A stretch of DNA of 64,000 nucleotides from UBA3910 sp964626065 (GCA_964626065.1 CAZVDE010000003.1:1-64000), one strand, 5' to 3'; positions 22,629-32,163 are shown, counted from the first letter of the stretch. The notes: generated from the sequence alone by a model not told the origin. Translations and numbers: made by a program.

Positions 22629-24635
22629 CTAAGTGGGAGTTGCGCGATAAACATTGAGTACCCCGTTTATTTGGCGCAGCGTCCCCATCACCGTATTTAA
22701 ATGTTCCACATCATGAATTTCCAAAACAAGCTGAATCATGGCTGATTCATGCTTTCTGGTTCGAGCCGTGACAGCCTCCACACTCGTCTTCTTTTCGGAA
22801 AGGGCATTCATTATACTTGTGAGCAGGTTGGGCTTATCCAGCGCTTCAATTTCTATTTCCACAGGATACGAATCTGACTCCGCCGCGTTCCACTTAACCT
22901 CGATTTGCCTACCCGTATCCAAATCTAGGTTAGCCACGTTGGGGCAATCGGCCCGATGGACCGATATTCCCCTGCCGCGAGTAATATAACCGATAATTGC
23001 ATCACCGGGCACAGGGTTACAGCACTTAGAAAAGCGGACCAGCAGGTTATCTACCCCTTCCACTTCCACCCCGCCCGTAGCCTCTCTGCGTTTTTTACTG
23101 CTGACTTCAGGATACCTGCGGCGCTCGGGGGTATCTTGGCCGGTAAGTTTTTGCAGCACCTGACTTGCTTTAATACGGCCCGAACCAACGCTGGCCAACA
23201 GCTCTTCAGACGAACTTACGCCATANNNNNNNNNNNNNNNNNNNNNNNNNNNNNNNNNNNNNNNNNNNNNNNNNNNNNNNNNNNNNNNNNNNNNNNNNNN
23301 NNNNNNNNNNNNNNNNNNNNNNNNNTTAAGCACGTAATTTAAAGGCACGATGCGCCCGTTGACTTTAGCGCCAAAACAGCTGAGGCCCACATCAGTATGG
23401 ACATCAAAGGCGAAGTCCACCGGTGTGGCCCCGTTAGGTAAAGATTTCACATCGCCCTTAGGGGTGAAAACAAAGACTTCGTCCTCAAAGAGATCAATTT
23501 TTAATGTGTCCATAAACTCTTGGGGATCCTTCATCTCCTGCAGCCATTCGATGGCCTCGCGCAGCCAACCCACCTTGGCCTCATCCGTAACGCCCTTACT
23601 GCGTCCTTCTTTATACATCCAGTGAGCGGCAACCCCTTTTTCTGCCGTCCGGTGCATATCCCAGGTGCGAATCTGAATTTCATAGGGTTCGCCGTGGGGT
23701 ACCATGACCGTTGTATGCAGAGACTGATAAAGATTTGATTTAGGCACCGCGATGTAGTCCTTAAATCTGCCCGGAATGGGCTTCCAGAGGGCGTGAATTA
23801 TGCCCAAAACTGCGTAACACTCCCGCACCGTCTCCACAATGATTCTGATCGCCATCAGATCGTAGATTTCATCTAGATTCTTATTCTGGCGTTTCATTTT
23901 CTGATAAATACTATACAAATGTTTAGGGCGGCCTTGGATATCGCAGGCCATATCAACCTCCGCTAAACGCCTAACAATGATATCCATTACTTCCTGCAGA
24001 TCCCCTTCGCGCTCTTGGCGTTTGCGATCGATCTCAGCCACCAGCTTATAATATTCATTGGGATAAAGGTGACGGAAGGCCAAATCTTCCATCTCAAATT
24101 TGATCTTCCAAATCCCCAGCCGGTGCGCTAAGGGAGCAAAGATGTCCAACGTTTCTTGGGAAATCGACAGCTGTTTCTCGGGGGCCACGTGGCTCAAGGT
24201 CCGCATGTTGTGCAAACGGTCCGCGAGTTTGATCAAAATGACCCGCACATCTTCCGCCATGGCAAAGATCATCTTACGCATATTTTCGGCCTGGTGCTCG
24301 AAACGATTGCGGAAGGGCAGTTTTTCCAACTTGGTAACGCCTTCAACCAGCATCAAAACGGTGGAACCGAAGGCTTCTTCCAATTCTTCTCGAGTGACAG
24401 CCGTATCCTCCAGAACATCGTGCAGTAACCCGGCGGCAATTGTCTCCACATCCAGTTCAAGATCGGCCAAGATCAAAGAGACCTCGTAGGGGTGCTCAAA
24501 ATAAAGGGCGCCGGATTCGCGGAGTTGGCCTTCATGGGCGCGCTCAGAAAAGTGGAAAGCCCTGGCAATAACTTCCACATTCGCGGCCGGAAAATATGCT
24601 GTGATCCGTTCCAGAAGGTAGTTAAGATCCACCAC
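22629..24635 (-). CDS. relA: Bifunctional (p)ppGpp synthetase/hydrolase RelA/SpoT (contains assembly gap)
   Basis: Rel protein with an intact hydrolase domain (HPYEVSLILADLELD, LLHDVLEDT) and synthetase domain (GRPKHLYSIYQKMK, YDLMAIRIIV, KSNLYQSLHTTV). The TGS domain follows (DEVFVFTPKGDVKSLPNGAT). After the gap come the CC/zinc-finger region (RFSKCCNPVPGDAIIGYITRGRGISVH) and the C-terminal ACT domain. The 100-N run replaces the end of TGS and the alpha-helical domain. Known sequence totals 634 residues against about 730 for the family, so the real gap is probably 250-300 bases. The GTG start has GGGAGGGG upstream. Both activities are expected. Confidence 0.95.
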   Translation of the reverse strand: MVDLNYLLERITAYFPAANVEVIARAFHFSERAHEGQLRESGALYFEHPYEVSLILADLELDVETIAAGLLHDVLEDTAVTREELEEAFGSTVLMLVEGVTKLEKLPFRNRFEHQAENMRKMIFAMAEDVRVILIKLADRLHNMRTLSHVAPEKQLSISQETLDIFAPLAHRLGIWKIKFEMEDLAFRHLYPNEYYKLVAEIDRKRQEREGDLQEVMDIIVRRLAEVDMACDIQGRPKHLYSIYQKMKRQNKNLDEIYDLMAIRIIVETVRECYAVLGIIHALWKPIPGRFKDYIAVPKSNLYQSLHTTVMVPHGEPYEIQIRTWDMHRTAEKGVAAHWMYKEGRSKGVTDEAKVGWLREAIEWLQEMKDPQEFMDTLKIDLFEDEVFVFTPKGDVKSLPNGATPVDFAFDVHTDVGLSCFGAKVNGRIVPLNYVLXXXXXXXXXXXXXXXXXXXXXXXXXXXXXXXXXXYGVSSSEELLASVGSGRIKASQVLQKLTGQDTPERRRYPEVSSKKRREATGGVEVEGVDNLLVRFSKCCNPVPGDAIIGYITRGRGISVHRADCPNVANLDLDTGRQIEVKWNAAESDSYPVEIEIEALDKPNLLTSIMNALSEKKTSVEAVTARTRKHESAMIQLVLEIHDVEHLNTVMGTLRQINGVLNVYRATPT
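23226..23325. other. Assembly gap (100 N) inside relA
   Basis: Exactly 100 N, the usual placeholder for a gap of unknown size. Flanking relA frames imply a true length of 1 modulo 3. Family length implies about 90-100 missing residues. Confidence 0.95.
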
Positions 24636-24652
24636 GACGCCCCTCCCTTTAG

Positions 24653-25171
24653 TTATTCTTCATACTTGACCAGGGACAGAATATCGTAATCACTGAGCCT
24701 GGCGCGGCCCTGCAGATAGATAAGTTCAATGAGAAAGGCCAGGCTGACGATCTCTCCCCCCAGCTTACGAATGAGTTCGGTTGCGGCCCAAATAGTACCA
24801 CCCGTTGCTAATAGGTCATCAACAAGCAGAACACGAGTGCCCGGCTCAAATGCATCGGTGTGAATCTCCAGACGATCCGTCCCATATTCCAAATCGTATT
24901 CGACCGAAAGAACCCGGCCCGGCAGTTTATTCGGCTTTCTGATTAAGGCAAAACCCAGGCCCATCTCATAGGCTAGGGGGGCACCGAGAATGAAACCGCG
25001 GGATTCCACGCCAACAATCATATCAACATTATAATTCCGGTAATGCTCCGCAAAGGCGGCCACCGTTGCCCGCAGGGCCTCGCCGTCTTTTAGCAGGGTG
25101 GTAATATCTTTAAAACTAACACCCGGTTTAGGAAAATCCGGTATTACTCTAATTTTCTCTTTTAAGTCCAT
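24653..25171 (-). CDS. apt: Adenine phosphoribosyltransferase
   Basis: A 172-residue purine salvage enzyme making AMP from adenine and PRPP. The PRPP-binding motif is RVLLVDDLLATGGTIWAA; also visible are the N-terminal IRVIPDFPKPGVSFKDIT and GVESRGFILGAPLAYEMGLG. The start overlaps the end of recJ by 23 bases, with AAAGGGG SD inside recJ, so translation is coupled. It lies between recJ and relA, the common clostridial order. Confidence 0.97.
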   Translation of the reverse strand: MDLKEKIRVIPDFPKPGVSFKDITTLLKDGEALRATVAAFAEHYRNYNVDMIVGVESRGFILGAPLAYEMGLGFALIRKPNKLPGRVLSVEYDLEYGTDRLEIHTDAFEPGTRVLLVDDLLATGGTIWAATELIRKLGGEIVSLAFLIELIYLQGRARLSDYDILSLVKYEE

Positions 25172-27543
25172 TCTGGAAAAATCCCCTTTCCAAACAACGC
25201 TGCAAATACTGTGATGATTGTCTGCGCATCTTTGTGACTTTATTATACAAAACTGTTTGATTCAAGTCTAGTTTTCTAGCGGGAGCAGGCCTATAAATTA
25301 TGGCGTTTTCCGCCACTTCCCACAGGCCCAATTCGGAAAAAATGCCAAGCGCGACGGGAAACGACCCCAGCAGGCCTAGGGCCCGCAGCTGCTTATAGGC
25401 CCACTCCAGGCTTACCCGCTCTTCCTCTTTTCGCAAAAGTGTATAAATGCGAGCCAAACTCTGCCGATCGGGGCAAACTGTCCCCACGTAACTTTGGCCG
25501 CGGCGCACATCTGCGGGCCCAAAAACTGCTACTAATTCACCGTCCGCTTGCACCGCCCCGGACCAGGTTAGAAAATTGGTTTCGTTCAATGGGGGATCCC
25601 ACAGCCATACGGAAGGCCATTTACCGCTGTCGACAGTATAGCCGGTGGAAACTACCCAGCTGTATTTTTGTGCTGCCGCCCTCTCCCCCTCATCTAAACG
25701 TTCGTGTTCGAAACCGATGAACTCCCGGCCCTCAGGTACCTCCCTGCGCAGCGTACGGCAGAGTTCCACTGCCCCCGCAGGCGTATTGACAACAATTAAT
25801 GTTCGTGCGCTGCGGCAGCGCCGCTCGCACAGCAGCTTACTTTTATTCCAGGTCCCCCTGAGATCTACCTGAACATGATTCTCCAGCTCCCCGGGTGGTT
25901 GCTGCCCGACCGTAACCAGGGCGCTGCTGAGCAACTCCTCAGGTGTGAAGTCCCAGGGAAACCGTTCCACAACCCAGTTATAAACATAATCACGTTCCAG
26001 CGCCTGTCCTTGATCCGGCTGCCAAGCCCGCAAGCGCAGCTGAACCGTTTTTTGACCGGCCCATTCGTTGATNNNNNNNNNNNNNNNNNNNNNNNNNNNN
26101 NNNNNNNNNNNNNNNNNNNNNNNNNNNNNNNNNNNNNNNNNNNNNNNNNNNNNNNNNNNNNNNNNNNNNNNNCCCCGCCCGTCCATCGATATACAATTTC
26201 GGCAGGTAGTCCTCTGGCCCCAGCCTTGCGGCACACAACTCTTCAAACGTACGTTGGAAAGCGACAAGGTTTTGTTCGCTCAAACTAAGGCCGGCGGCCA
26301 TGGGATGCCCGCCGAACCGCGACAACAAATGGGAGCACTCAACTAAAGTATCGTATAAATCCAAACCGGCAATGCTGCGCGCTGACCCGGTCGCCTCCCC
26401 CGCTTCAATACTCAAGACGATGGTGGGCAGATAATAATGCTCCACAAGCCGGGATGCGGCAATGCCAATGACCCCCGGATGCCACCCTTGCCCCCATACT
26501 ACCAGTGCGCTGCGTTCGTGCAGCCGATACCGCTGCACGGCAGCAATGGCCGCATCAACCACTTTTTCCTCCAACTCCTGGCGCAGGCCGTTCTCTAAGT
26601 GCAGTTTTAGGCTTAAGTCCTTGGCCTCTTCTTCATCTTCCGTTATGAGCAGGCGCACACCCCTGGCGGGATCGCCCAGGCGGCCGGCGGCATTGAGGCG
26701 CGGGCCCAAGCGGAAGCCCAAATCACCGGCATTAGGCTGCTTGACCTCTGAGACTTCCAAGAGCGCCCTTAAACCCAGATTATCTGTTCTGGCTAATCGC
26801 CGTAACCCATGATGGGCCAAAATACGGTTTTCTCCCTGCAGCGGAACCAAATCCGCCACCGTGCCCAGCGCGACCAAATCCAAAAGGGCGGCCCATTTGT
26901 CTTGAGCAAGCCCCAACGCCTGCAGCAATTTAAAAGCGACACCCACACCGGCCAGGTCCTTAAAGGGATAGGGGCAGCCCGGCTGTTTAGGGTTCAACAC
27001 CGCCGCCGCCGGGGGAAGAACATGACCCGGTTCGTGGTGATCTGTCACGATTATATCCAGCCCAAGCCCCTTGGCGTAAGCAATTTCATCTACAGCAGAA
27101 ATACCGCAATCCACCGTAATCACAAGGCCCGCTTCTTCAGCCAAAAGGGCTAGAGCGTCCCGATGCAGACCGTAACCTTCTTCCAGGCGATGGGGCAAAT
27201 AGTAGCCCACAAGTCCGGGGGAATGGGCCCAATGCCTTAGGCCCCTCATTAAAAGGGCCGTAGCTGTTTGACCGTCTGCGTCATAATCTCCGTAGATAAC
27301 GATCTTTTCGCGCCGCCCCAGCGCAGCCCGGATGCGGTCAACCGCGGCCGCCATATCCCGCATTAAGTACGGATCATGCAGAGCGGTCAGATCCCGGCCG
27401 AGAAACTCGCGCCCCCGGGCAACCGAAGTAACGCCCCTATTAATCAATAGTTGTGCCACCAAAGGGCCCACACCTAAAGCCGCCCCTAATTCGGACGCCT
27501 GCTTTGGGTGCTGCTCCTTCATGATCCAGCGCAGCCTAGACAT
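25149..27543 (-). CDS. recJ: Single-stranded-DNA-specific exonuclease RecJ (contains assembly gap)
   Basis: 5'-3' ssDNA exonuclease of the DHH family. The first 457 residues contain DHH motifs (IYGDYDADGQTATALL, ITVDCGISAVDE, VTDHHEPG) and DHHA1 (GVIGIAASRLVEHY, FGGHPMAAGLSL). After the gap come about 307 residues: the OB end (INEWAGQKTVQLRLRAWQP) and the C-terminal RecJ extension. The two halves are in different frames only because the 100-N placeholder is not a multiple of 3; this is not evidence of a frameshift. About 85 residues are missing. The ATG has GGGGG upstream. An extended -10 (TGCTATAAA) lies close to the start but no -35 is clear. Confidence 0.93.
26073..26172. other. Assembly gap (100 N) inside recJ
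   Basis: Exactly 100 N. For RecJ to be continuous the true length must be a multiple of 3, so it cannot be 100. Family comparison suggests about 255 bases. Confidence 0.95.
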
Positions 27544-27595
27544 TCTTAAACCCCCATTTATAGCAACTTCTACATTACGTGCGGGAAACCCTCTC

Positions 27596-27624
27596 TTGAC
27601 CTTTTTTCGGGGGAGTAGTATTAT
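27596..27624 (+). promoter_or_regulatory. SigA-type promoter for hpt
   Basis: TTGACC (27596-27601), 17-base spacer, TATTAT (27619-27624). It lies in the recJ-hpt divergent gap and gives a leader of about 20 nt before the GTG start. Confidence 0.8.
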
Positions 27625-27651
27625 TGAGGAAAATGCTGGGGAGATGAGGCC

Positions 27652-28191
27652 GTGGATATTGTTGAACGCATACTACTTTCCGAAGAGCAGATTCAAGGAC
27701 GGATTCAAGAATTGGGACAGGCCATTTCCCGGGATTATGAGGGCCTGTCCATCGCACTAATTTGTATCCTCAAGGGCGGGCTGATGTTTCTTTGCGATTT
27801 ATCCAAGCATTTAACGCCTCCCGTAACTTTCGATTTTATGTCTGTCTCCAGCTACGGCGATGCCACCCAGTCATCAGGCGTTGTGCGCATTACTAAGGAT
27901 TTGGAAGAGAGCATTGAAGGCAAACACGTATTGATTGTAGAAGATATTATCGACACCGGATTGACCCTTAGTTACCTTTTAAAAAACCTGCACAGCCGCA
28001 ACCCCGCGTCTTTGGAAATCTGTACATTGCTGAATAAACCGGCCAATCGCACAGTAGAAATTCCCGTAAAATATGTAGGATTTGAAGTGCCTAAGGAATT
28101 CTTGGTGGGCTACGGCCTTGATTTTAAACAACTGTATCGCAATATTCCTTATGTTTTCATCCCCAAACCCGAATACTACGAAAACGATTAG
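27652..28191 (+). CDS. hpt: Hypoxanthine phosphoribosyltransferase
   Basis: A 179-residue purine salvage enzyme (hypoxanthine/guanine to IMP/GMP). The PRPP loop is HVLIVEDIIDTGLTLSYLL; also visible are CILKGGLMFLCDL, FMSVSSYGDATQSSGVVRI (flexible loop) and FEVPKEFLVGYGLDF. The start is GTG with GGGGAG or TGAGG upstream; a nearby ATG at 27644 is out of frame. It is a single-gene unit with its own promoter and a shared terminator, divergent from recJ. Confidence 0.96.
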   Translation: MDIVERILLSEEQIQGRIQELGQAISRDYEGLSIALICILKGGLMFLCDLSKHLTPPVTFDFMSVSSYGDATQSSGVVRITKDLEESIEGKHVLIVEDIIDTGLTLSYLLKNLHSRNPASLEICTLLNKPANRTVEIPVKYVGFEVPKEFLVGYGLDFKQLYRNIPYVFIPKPEYYEND

Positions 28192-28203
28192 CACATAAAC
28201 GAG

Positions 28204-28252
28204 AAAAAAGCTGGCGGCCGCATCCCCATGCACCACCGCCAGCTTTTGTTTT
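28204..28252. terminator. Bidirectional terminator between hpt and secF
   Basis: AGCTGGCGG pairs with CCGCCAGCT across a loop of about 16 bases. It is flanked by six A on one side and a T-rich run on the other, so it can end hpt (+) and secF (-). Confidence 0.85.
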
Positions 28253-28255
28253 CCC

Positions 28256-29116
28256 CTATTTTTTGCGTTCAACCCACGCCAGCCACAAAGGCCCGGCCAG
28301 CAGGATAGACGAATAAGTCCCAACGATGATGCCGATCATCAGCGCCAGAGCAAAATCTTTGATGGCGGCGCCGCCGAAGATCACCAGCATCAATACTACT
28401 AAAAAGGTCGTGATACTTGTACTAATCGTTCTACTTAGGCTTTGGTTTAAGCTATTGTTTACAAGTTCGGCATAGCTCTCTTTTTTCTTGAACCTCAAAT
28501 TTTCCCGGATGCGATCGAAAATGACGATCGTATCATTAATCGAATAGCCCAGTACCGTGAGCACGGCAGCCACGAAGGGACTGTTTATTTCACGCCCGGT
28601 CAGCGCGAAAAAACCAAGAACGAGCAGCACATCATGGAGTAGGCAAGCCACCGCCACGGTCGCGAACCTATACTCAAAGCGCAGGGTAATGTAGGCTAGA
28701 ATACCGATGGATGAAATGATCACGGCGATAATCGCCTTCTGCACCAGTTCGCGCCCTACAACGGGGCCCACAAGTTCGGTTCGCAGCTCAATCAACCCGC
28801 CAAATTCTGCTTCCAACGCCTTATCGATGCGCAGGAGATCTTCGCCGGACAATTCTGTGGTACGCACTACAAACTGGTTGGGCCGATCTAAAATTTGAAT
28901 TGATGCCCCAGAAAAATCTTCACCGGGCAGCGCCATTTCCAGGGTCTGGCGCACCCCGCCCGTTGTTACGTTCTGTTCCGTTTGCCGCTCGAGGTAAGTT
29001 CCGCCGGCGAAATCGACACCCAAATTTAAACCGGGAACAAGTAAAACGATGATGGAAAGGGTTACCAGCAAGCCGGATAAACAGAATGCGTATTTTTTGA
29101 AAGCAAGAAAATTCAT
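28256..29116 (-). CDS. secF: Protein translocase subunit SecF
   Basis: A 286-residue RND-type membrane subunit that pairs with SecD to drive late steps of Sec export using the proton gradient. The first TM is followed by GLNLGVDFAGGTYLE and a periplasmic-type domain. Five further TM helices carry the family blocks VGPVVGRELVQKAI, LRFEYRFATVAVACLLHDV and GYSINDTIVIFDRIREN. It overlaps secD by 4 bases (ATGA). SecDF is split here rather than fused as in Bacillus. Confidence 0.96.
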   Translation of the reverse strand: MNFLAFKKYAFCLSGLLVTLSIIVLLVPGLNLGVDFAGGTYLERQTEQNVTTGGVRQTLEMALPGEDFSGASIQILDRPNQFVVRTTELSGEDLLRIDKALEAEFGGLIELRTELVGPVVGRELVQKAIIAVIISSIGILAYITLRFEYRFATVAVACLLHDVLLVLGFFALTGREINSPFVAAVLTVLGYSINDTIVIFDRIRENLRFKKKESYAELVNNSLNQSLSRTISTSITTFLVVLMLVIFGGAAIKDFALALMIGIIVGTYSSILLAGPLWLAWVERKK

Positions 29117-30324
29117 GATCTCTTTAACCCCCCCATTTCGAAGTGTTTAAGCATTATTTCGGGCTTGTATTCAATCATAATATTCAAAATAGCCCTGGTT
29201 ACAACAATGGCCGTAAACATACTGGCGAGAATACCAATACCCAACGTCACCGCAAACCCCCGCACCGAACCGGTACCCACATAAAACAACACTATGGCAG
29301 TAATCAGCGTTGTTAGGTTGGAGTCCAAAATAGTTTTAAAAGCCCGGCTGAAGCCCACATCCATCGCAGAACGCAGTCTTTTGCCGTCCCTCAGCTCTTC
29401 CCTGATGCGTTCAAAGATCAGCACATTGGCGTCCACCGCCATTCCGACCGATAAAATGATGCCTGCAATGCCAGGCAGGGTCAAAACGGCATTAATGGCT
29501 GATAACACGCCCAGCAAAATAACGATATAGGCCAGCAGGGCCAGGTCAGATACGATACCGGGCAGTTTATAATAGAGAAACATATACAAAAGCACTAGGG
29601 CAACGCCCACAACCCCTGCTTTAAAACTACGGTTTATGGAGTCTTGGCCTAAAATGGGGCCCACATTGCGAATCTCCATAATCTTCATGGGTATGGGCAG
29701 CGAGCCCTCCTGCAGCAGCACAACCGTATGCCGTGCTTCTTCCATGGTAAATTGGCCGGTAATCTGGGCCTTACCCTCTAGAATGGGTTCGCGGATCATA
29801 ACTTCTTGCAGCACATCCCCATCCAACACGATCTTAGTCAGCTGGCCCTGAAAGCGCGTAGTCAACTGAGCAAAAAGCTGCACGCCCTCCCGATCAAATT
29901 CTAGATCAATGGAAGGCCTGCCATAGCGATCCGTACCCAACTGCACCGTTTTAAGATATGACCCGTCAAGGGCAGTCACCCCGTAAGGATCTTTAAATTC
30001 CAGCAGCGCCGTTTTTCCCACGGTATCAATAGCCTGCTGTTGATCATGGATCCCGGGCAGTTGGATAATAATACGCCGATTTCCCTGGCGCTGAACAACG
30101 GGCTCCGAAACACCGAGGCGATTAATTCGTCGCTCAATAATGGACAGTACACCGGCCATGTTTTCGTTGGTAACCTCGCCCCCCGACTCATCTGCTTCGA
30201 GAACCACATGCACACCGCCCTTGAGATCCAAACCCAAATTGAAGGGCGTAAAATAGAGAAAAACACCGGCCGCAGCCAATACAGCCAGGATGATAGCGAT
30301 TTTCCAGCCGCTCCCACGTCTCAA
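29113..30324 (-). CDS. secD: Protein translocase subunit SecD
   Basis: 403 residues from TTG 30324, which sits 7-8 bases after AAGGAGGA. An in-frame ATG at 30369 has no SD. TM1 is followed by FNLGLDLKGGVHVVLEAD, the P1 head domain with RRINRLGVSEPVVQRQGNRR and FTMEEARHTVVLLQEGSLP, and then five TMs with IAGIILSVGMAVDANVLIFERIREE and LTTLITAIVLFYVGTGSVRGFAVTL. It is placed after an HD phosphohydrolase gene, with which it is probably co-transcribed. Confidence 0.95.
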   Translation of the reverse strand: MRRGSGWKIAIILAVLAAAGVFLYFTPFNLGLDLKGGVHVVLEADESGGEVTNENMAGVLSIIERRINRLGVSEPVVQRQGNRRIIIQLPGIHDQQQAIDTVGKTALLEFKDPYGVTALDGSYLKTVQLGTDRYGRPSIDLEFDREGVQLFAQLTTRFQGQLTKIVLDGDVLQEVMIREPILEGKAQITGQFTMEEARHTVVLLQEGSLPIPMKIMEIRNVGPILGQDSINRSFKAGVVGVALVLLYMFLYYKLPGIVSDLALLAYIVILLGVLSAINAVLTLPGIAGIILSVGMAVDANVLIFERIREELRDGKRLRSAMDVGFSRAFKTILDSNLTTLITAIVLFYVGTGSVRGFAVTLGIGILASMFTAIVVTRAILNIMIEYKPEIMLKHFEMGGLKRS

Positions 30325-30396
30325 ATGCCATTCCTCCTTCACCGTTTTCGCAAACCAGACAACACACATAATTATACTACCGAGCCCCGGCAGTGT

Positions 30397-31059
30397 CTAG
30401 AGCAAAAGCACGTCATTGATAACCAGTTTGAACTGGCACGCCAAATGGGTCGCGGCCCGCCTGCACATAAGCATCCGCTCTAAAAAGATCTCAAAATACT
30501 CCATAATAGAGGTGTTTTCAGTTTCAATCGTAATGCGCAGGGTAATAAGGCGCTCCGCCTCGTTCACCTCTAAGAAAGACCTAATCACCGCATAATTAAC
30601 CCGGTCATGGATATCAAAGTTAAGCTTGTCCGGGTTGCGCACCCTTGTGCGGTGTACATCCGATTTGTCGGCTAAAATCAAGGCCGCGGCAACCTCATTT
30701 ACCGGTTCGCCCACCTCTTCTTCGTGATTGCCAACCGCGCTCAAAATAAGGGCCACTTCATGCGCGGGCATGCCCAGCTCGCGTAAAATGGGCTCGATCA
30801 ACAGGGCGCTGGATGCTCCGTGGTGAACTCGGCCAACGCAATTGCCAATATCATGCAGATAGCCGGCAATGGAGGCCAGTTCCGCCCGGCGTTCATCAAA
30901 CCCCAAGTGCGTCAAAACATTGCCGGCGATAGAAGAAACTAGGCCGATATGGCGCTGCCCGTGTTCTGTATAGCCCATCGCTTTAAGATTGGCATCCGCT
31001 TGCTTAATATAAGCCTTTAGATAGGGGTGTTTTCTTATATCACTTAGTTGAACAGTCAT
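30397..31059 (-). CDS. HD-domain phosphohydrolase
   Basis: A 220-residue HD protein. Metal ligands are visible as HGQRHIGLVSSIA, AGYLHDIGNCVGRVHHG and NHEEEV, with the late Asp in LILADKSDVHRTRV. A C-terminal alpha/beta domain (about 150-220) carries the LITLRITIETENTSIMEYFEIFLERMLMCRRAA region. The substrate is unknown; relatives cleave nucleotides or cyclic dinucleotides. The start overlaps the end of the P-loop gene by 4 bases, so it belongs to a compact phosphatase/P-loop/HD set upstream of secD. Confidence 0.85.
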   Translation of the reverse strand: MTVQLSDIRKHPYLKAYIKQADANLKAMGYTEHGQRHIGLVSSIAGNVLTHLGFDERRAELASIAGYLHDIGNCVGRVHHGASSALLIEPILRELGMPAHEVALILSAVGNHEEEVGEPVNEVAAALILADKSDVHRTRVRNPDKLNFDIHDRVNYAVIRSFLEVNEAERLITLRITIETENTSIMEYFEIFLERMLMCRRAATHLACQFKLVINDVLLL

Positions 31060-31430
31060 GAAACCACCTCCCCCGGGTTGATCCCCCGCCGCTGCAGTTG
31101 GCGGTGCACATATGCCACTAACTGCTGCGGCGTGAAATCATCGGTTGCAATAATCAAGTCCGCGAATTGACGAGCGTTAGCCAATTTTTTTTGTTGTTGG
31201 CGAAACCGCGCGGGGCCCCAGGAAATGTTTTTTCTGGCGCGCACAGTCTCGTAGCGGCAGTCCAAAAGAATTAAAAAATCAGGTTCGAGCCGTTTCCAGG
31301 TCGTTGCGGTCACGGAGTGCTCCTGGGCGAAACTGCGCACCCGATAGCCAAGCCTCCGCAGGCCATTAAACAGGGTTGTTTTTCCGGAAGCACACACGCC
31401 AACCACGACGATCAGCGGGCTTTGTTCCAC
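31056..31430 (-). CDS. Small P-loop NTPase/kinase-like protein
   Basis: 124 residues from GTG 31430, chosen because GAGGTGAGGG lies 6 bases upstream. The frame is open to 31580 but that part overlaps the preceding gene. Walker A is GVCASGKTT. ADLIIATDDFT near the end and LILLDCRYETVRARKNISW recall small nucleoside/adenylate kinase-like proteins. I do not recognise a family. It lies 13 bases after a SpoIIE-type phosphatase gene and overlaps the HD gene by 4. Confidence 0.8.
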   Translation of the reverse strand: MEQSPLIVVVGVCASGKTTLFNGLRRLGYRVRSFAQEHSVTATTWKRLEPDFLILLDCRYETVRARKNISWGPARFRQQQKKLANARQFADLIIATDDFTPQQLVAYVHRQLQRRGINPGEVVS

Positions 31431-31443
31431 TTCCCTCACCTCG

Positions 31444-32145
31444 TTAAAAGGGATAAGAAACAGACAACCTTCTAATTCCCAGCTCATTGGAACTATTGAC
31501 GACCGTGAGCGCGGCCACAACCATATCGTCTTTGGGCTTGCCCCCCTCAAGTTCGAGAGCATAATCCAGTGTTTCATCAACTAATTGCCGCACCGAAGCG
31601 GCCGTTTTCAACTGTTCATAAACCCAAGCACGGCTGAAAAGATGCCTGCCCCCATATCGCCCCGCATGGATCACTCCATCGGTAAATCCCATTAAAACAA
31701 GGCCTTTGCGCATCTTAAATTGGGTGATGGCAGGCTTAATCAAACGCCGAACGCCAATAGGGTCCACCTGGGCATCCAAGCAGTGGGCATCATCTCTGCT
31801 ACCCATAATCACGGGAGTGTTCGAATTGCGTGAAACAACAAAACAGTCGTGATCCAAATCGGCGGTGAGAATAGTGGCGGTAGCTGAAACCTGTCCATCG
31901 CGAAAAGCATAAAGATGATCGTTGATAACGCGCATCACCGCCCCGTCGCGAGCCCCATCCTCAATAAGGCTGGCCGCCTTGCCGGCGATCATGTGGCTGG
32001 TGCGTTTCGCGGCGCGCCCGGACCCCTGCCCGTCCACGATAATCACCGAGACACCGCCCCGAGGCCGTTCCACCACCTCAACCGAATCGCCGCTTATGCC
32101 CGCTGCATATTTTCCCACCTTGGCCACGGCAACGCGAATTTCCAT
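31444..32145 (-). CDS. SpoIIE-domain (PP2C-type) serine phosphatase, stand-alone
   Basis: A 233-residue single-domain phosphatase of the SpoIIE/PPM family. Metal-binding motifs are IIVDGQGSGRAAK, GLVLMGFTDGVIHAG and GGKPKDDMVVAALTV. It lacks the membrane and oligomerisation regions of the real SpoIIE (about 800 residues), so it is not the sporulation SpoIIE. Stand-alone members usually dephosphorylate an anti-anti-sigma (STAS) protein, but no STAS or anti-sigma kinase gene is nearby. AAGGCGGGATTGAG precedes the ATG. First of three tightly packed genes. Confidence 0.88.
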   Translation of the reverse strand: MEIRVAVAKVGKYAAGISGDSVEVVERPRGGVSVIIVDGQGSGRAAKRTSHMIAGKAASLIEDGARDGAVMRVINDHLYAFRDGQVSATATILTADLDHDCFVVSRNSNTPVIMGSRDDAHCLDAQVDPIGVRRLIKPAITQFKMRKGLVLMGFTDGVIHAGRYGGRHLFSRAWVYEQLKTAASVRQLVDETLDYALELEGGKPKDDMVVAALTVVNSSNELGIRRLSVSYPF

Positions 32146-32163
32146 CTCAATCCCGCCTTAGTC

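Noticed and set aside
25865..26288. ORFs crossing the N-run near 26073-26172
   Set aside because: Produced by reading N as X; only the two minus-strand RecJ frames have protein features.
31444..32145. Calling this gene spoIIE
   Set aside because: Only the phosphatase domain is present; the ten TM helices and central region of SpoIIE are missing.
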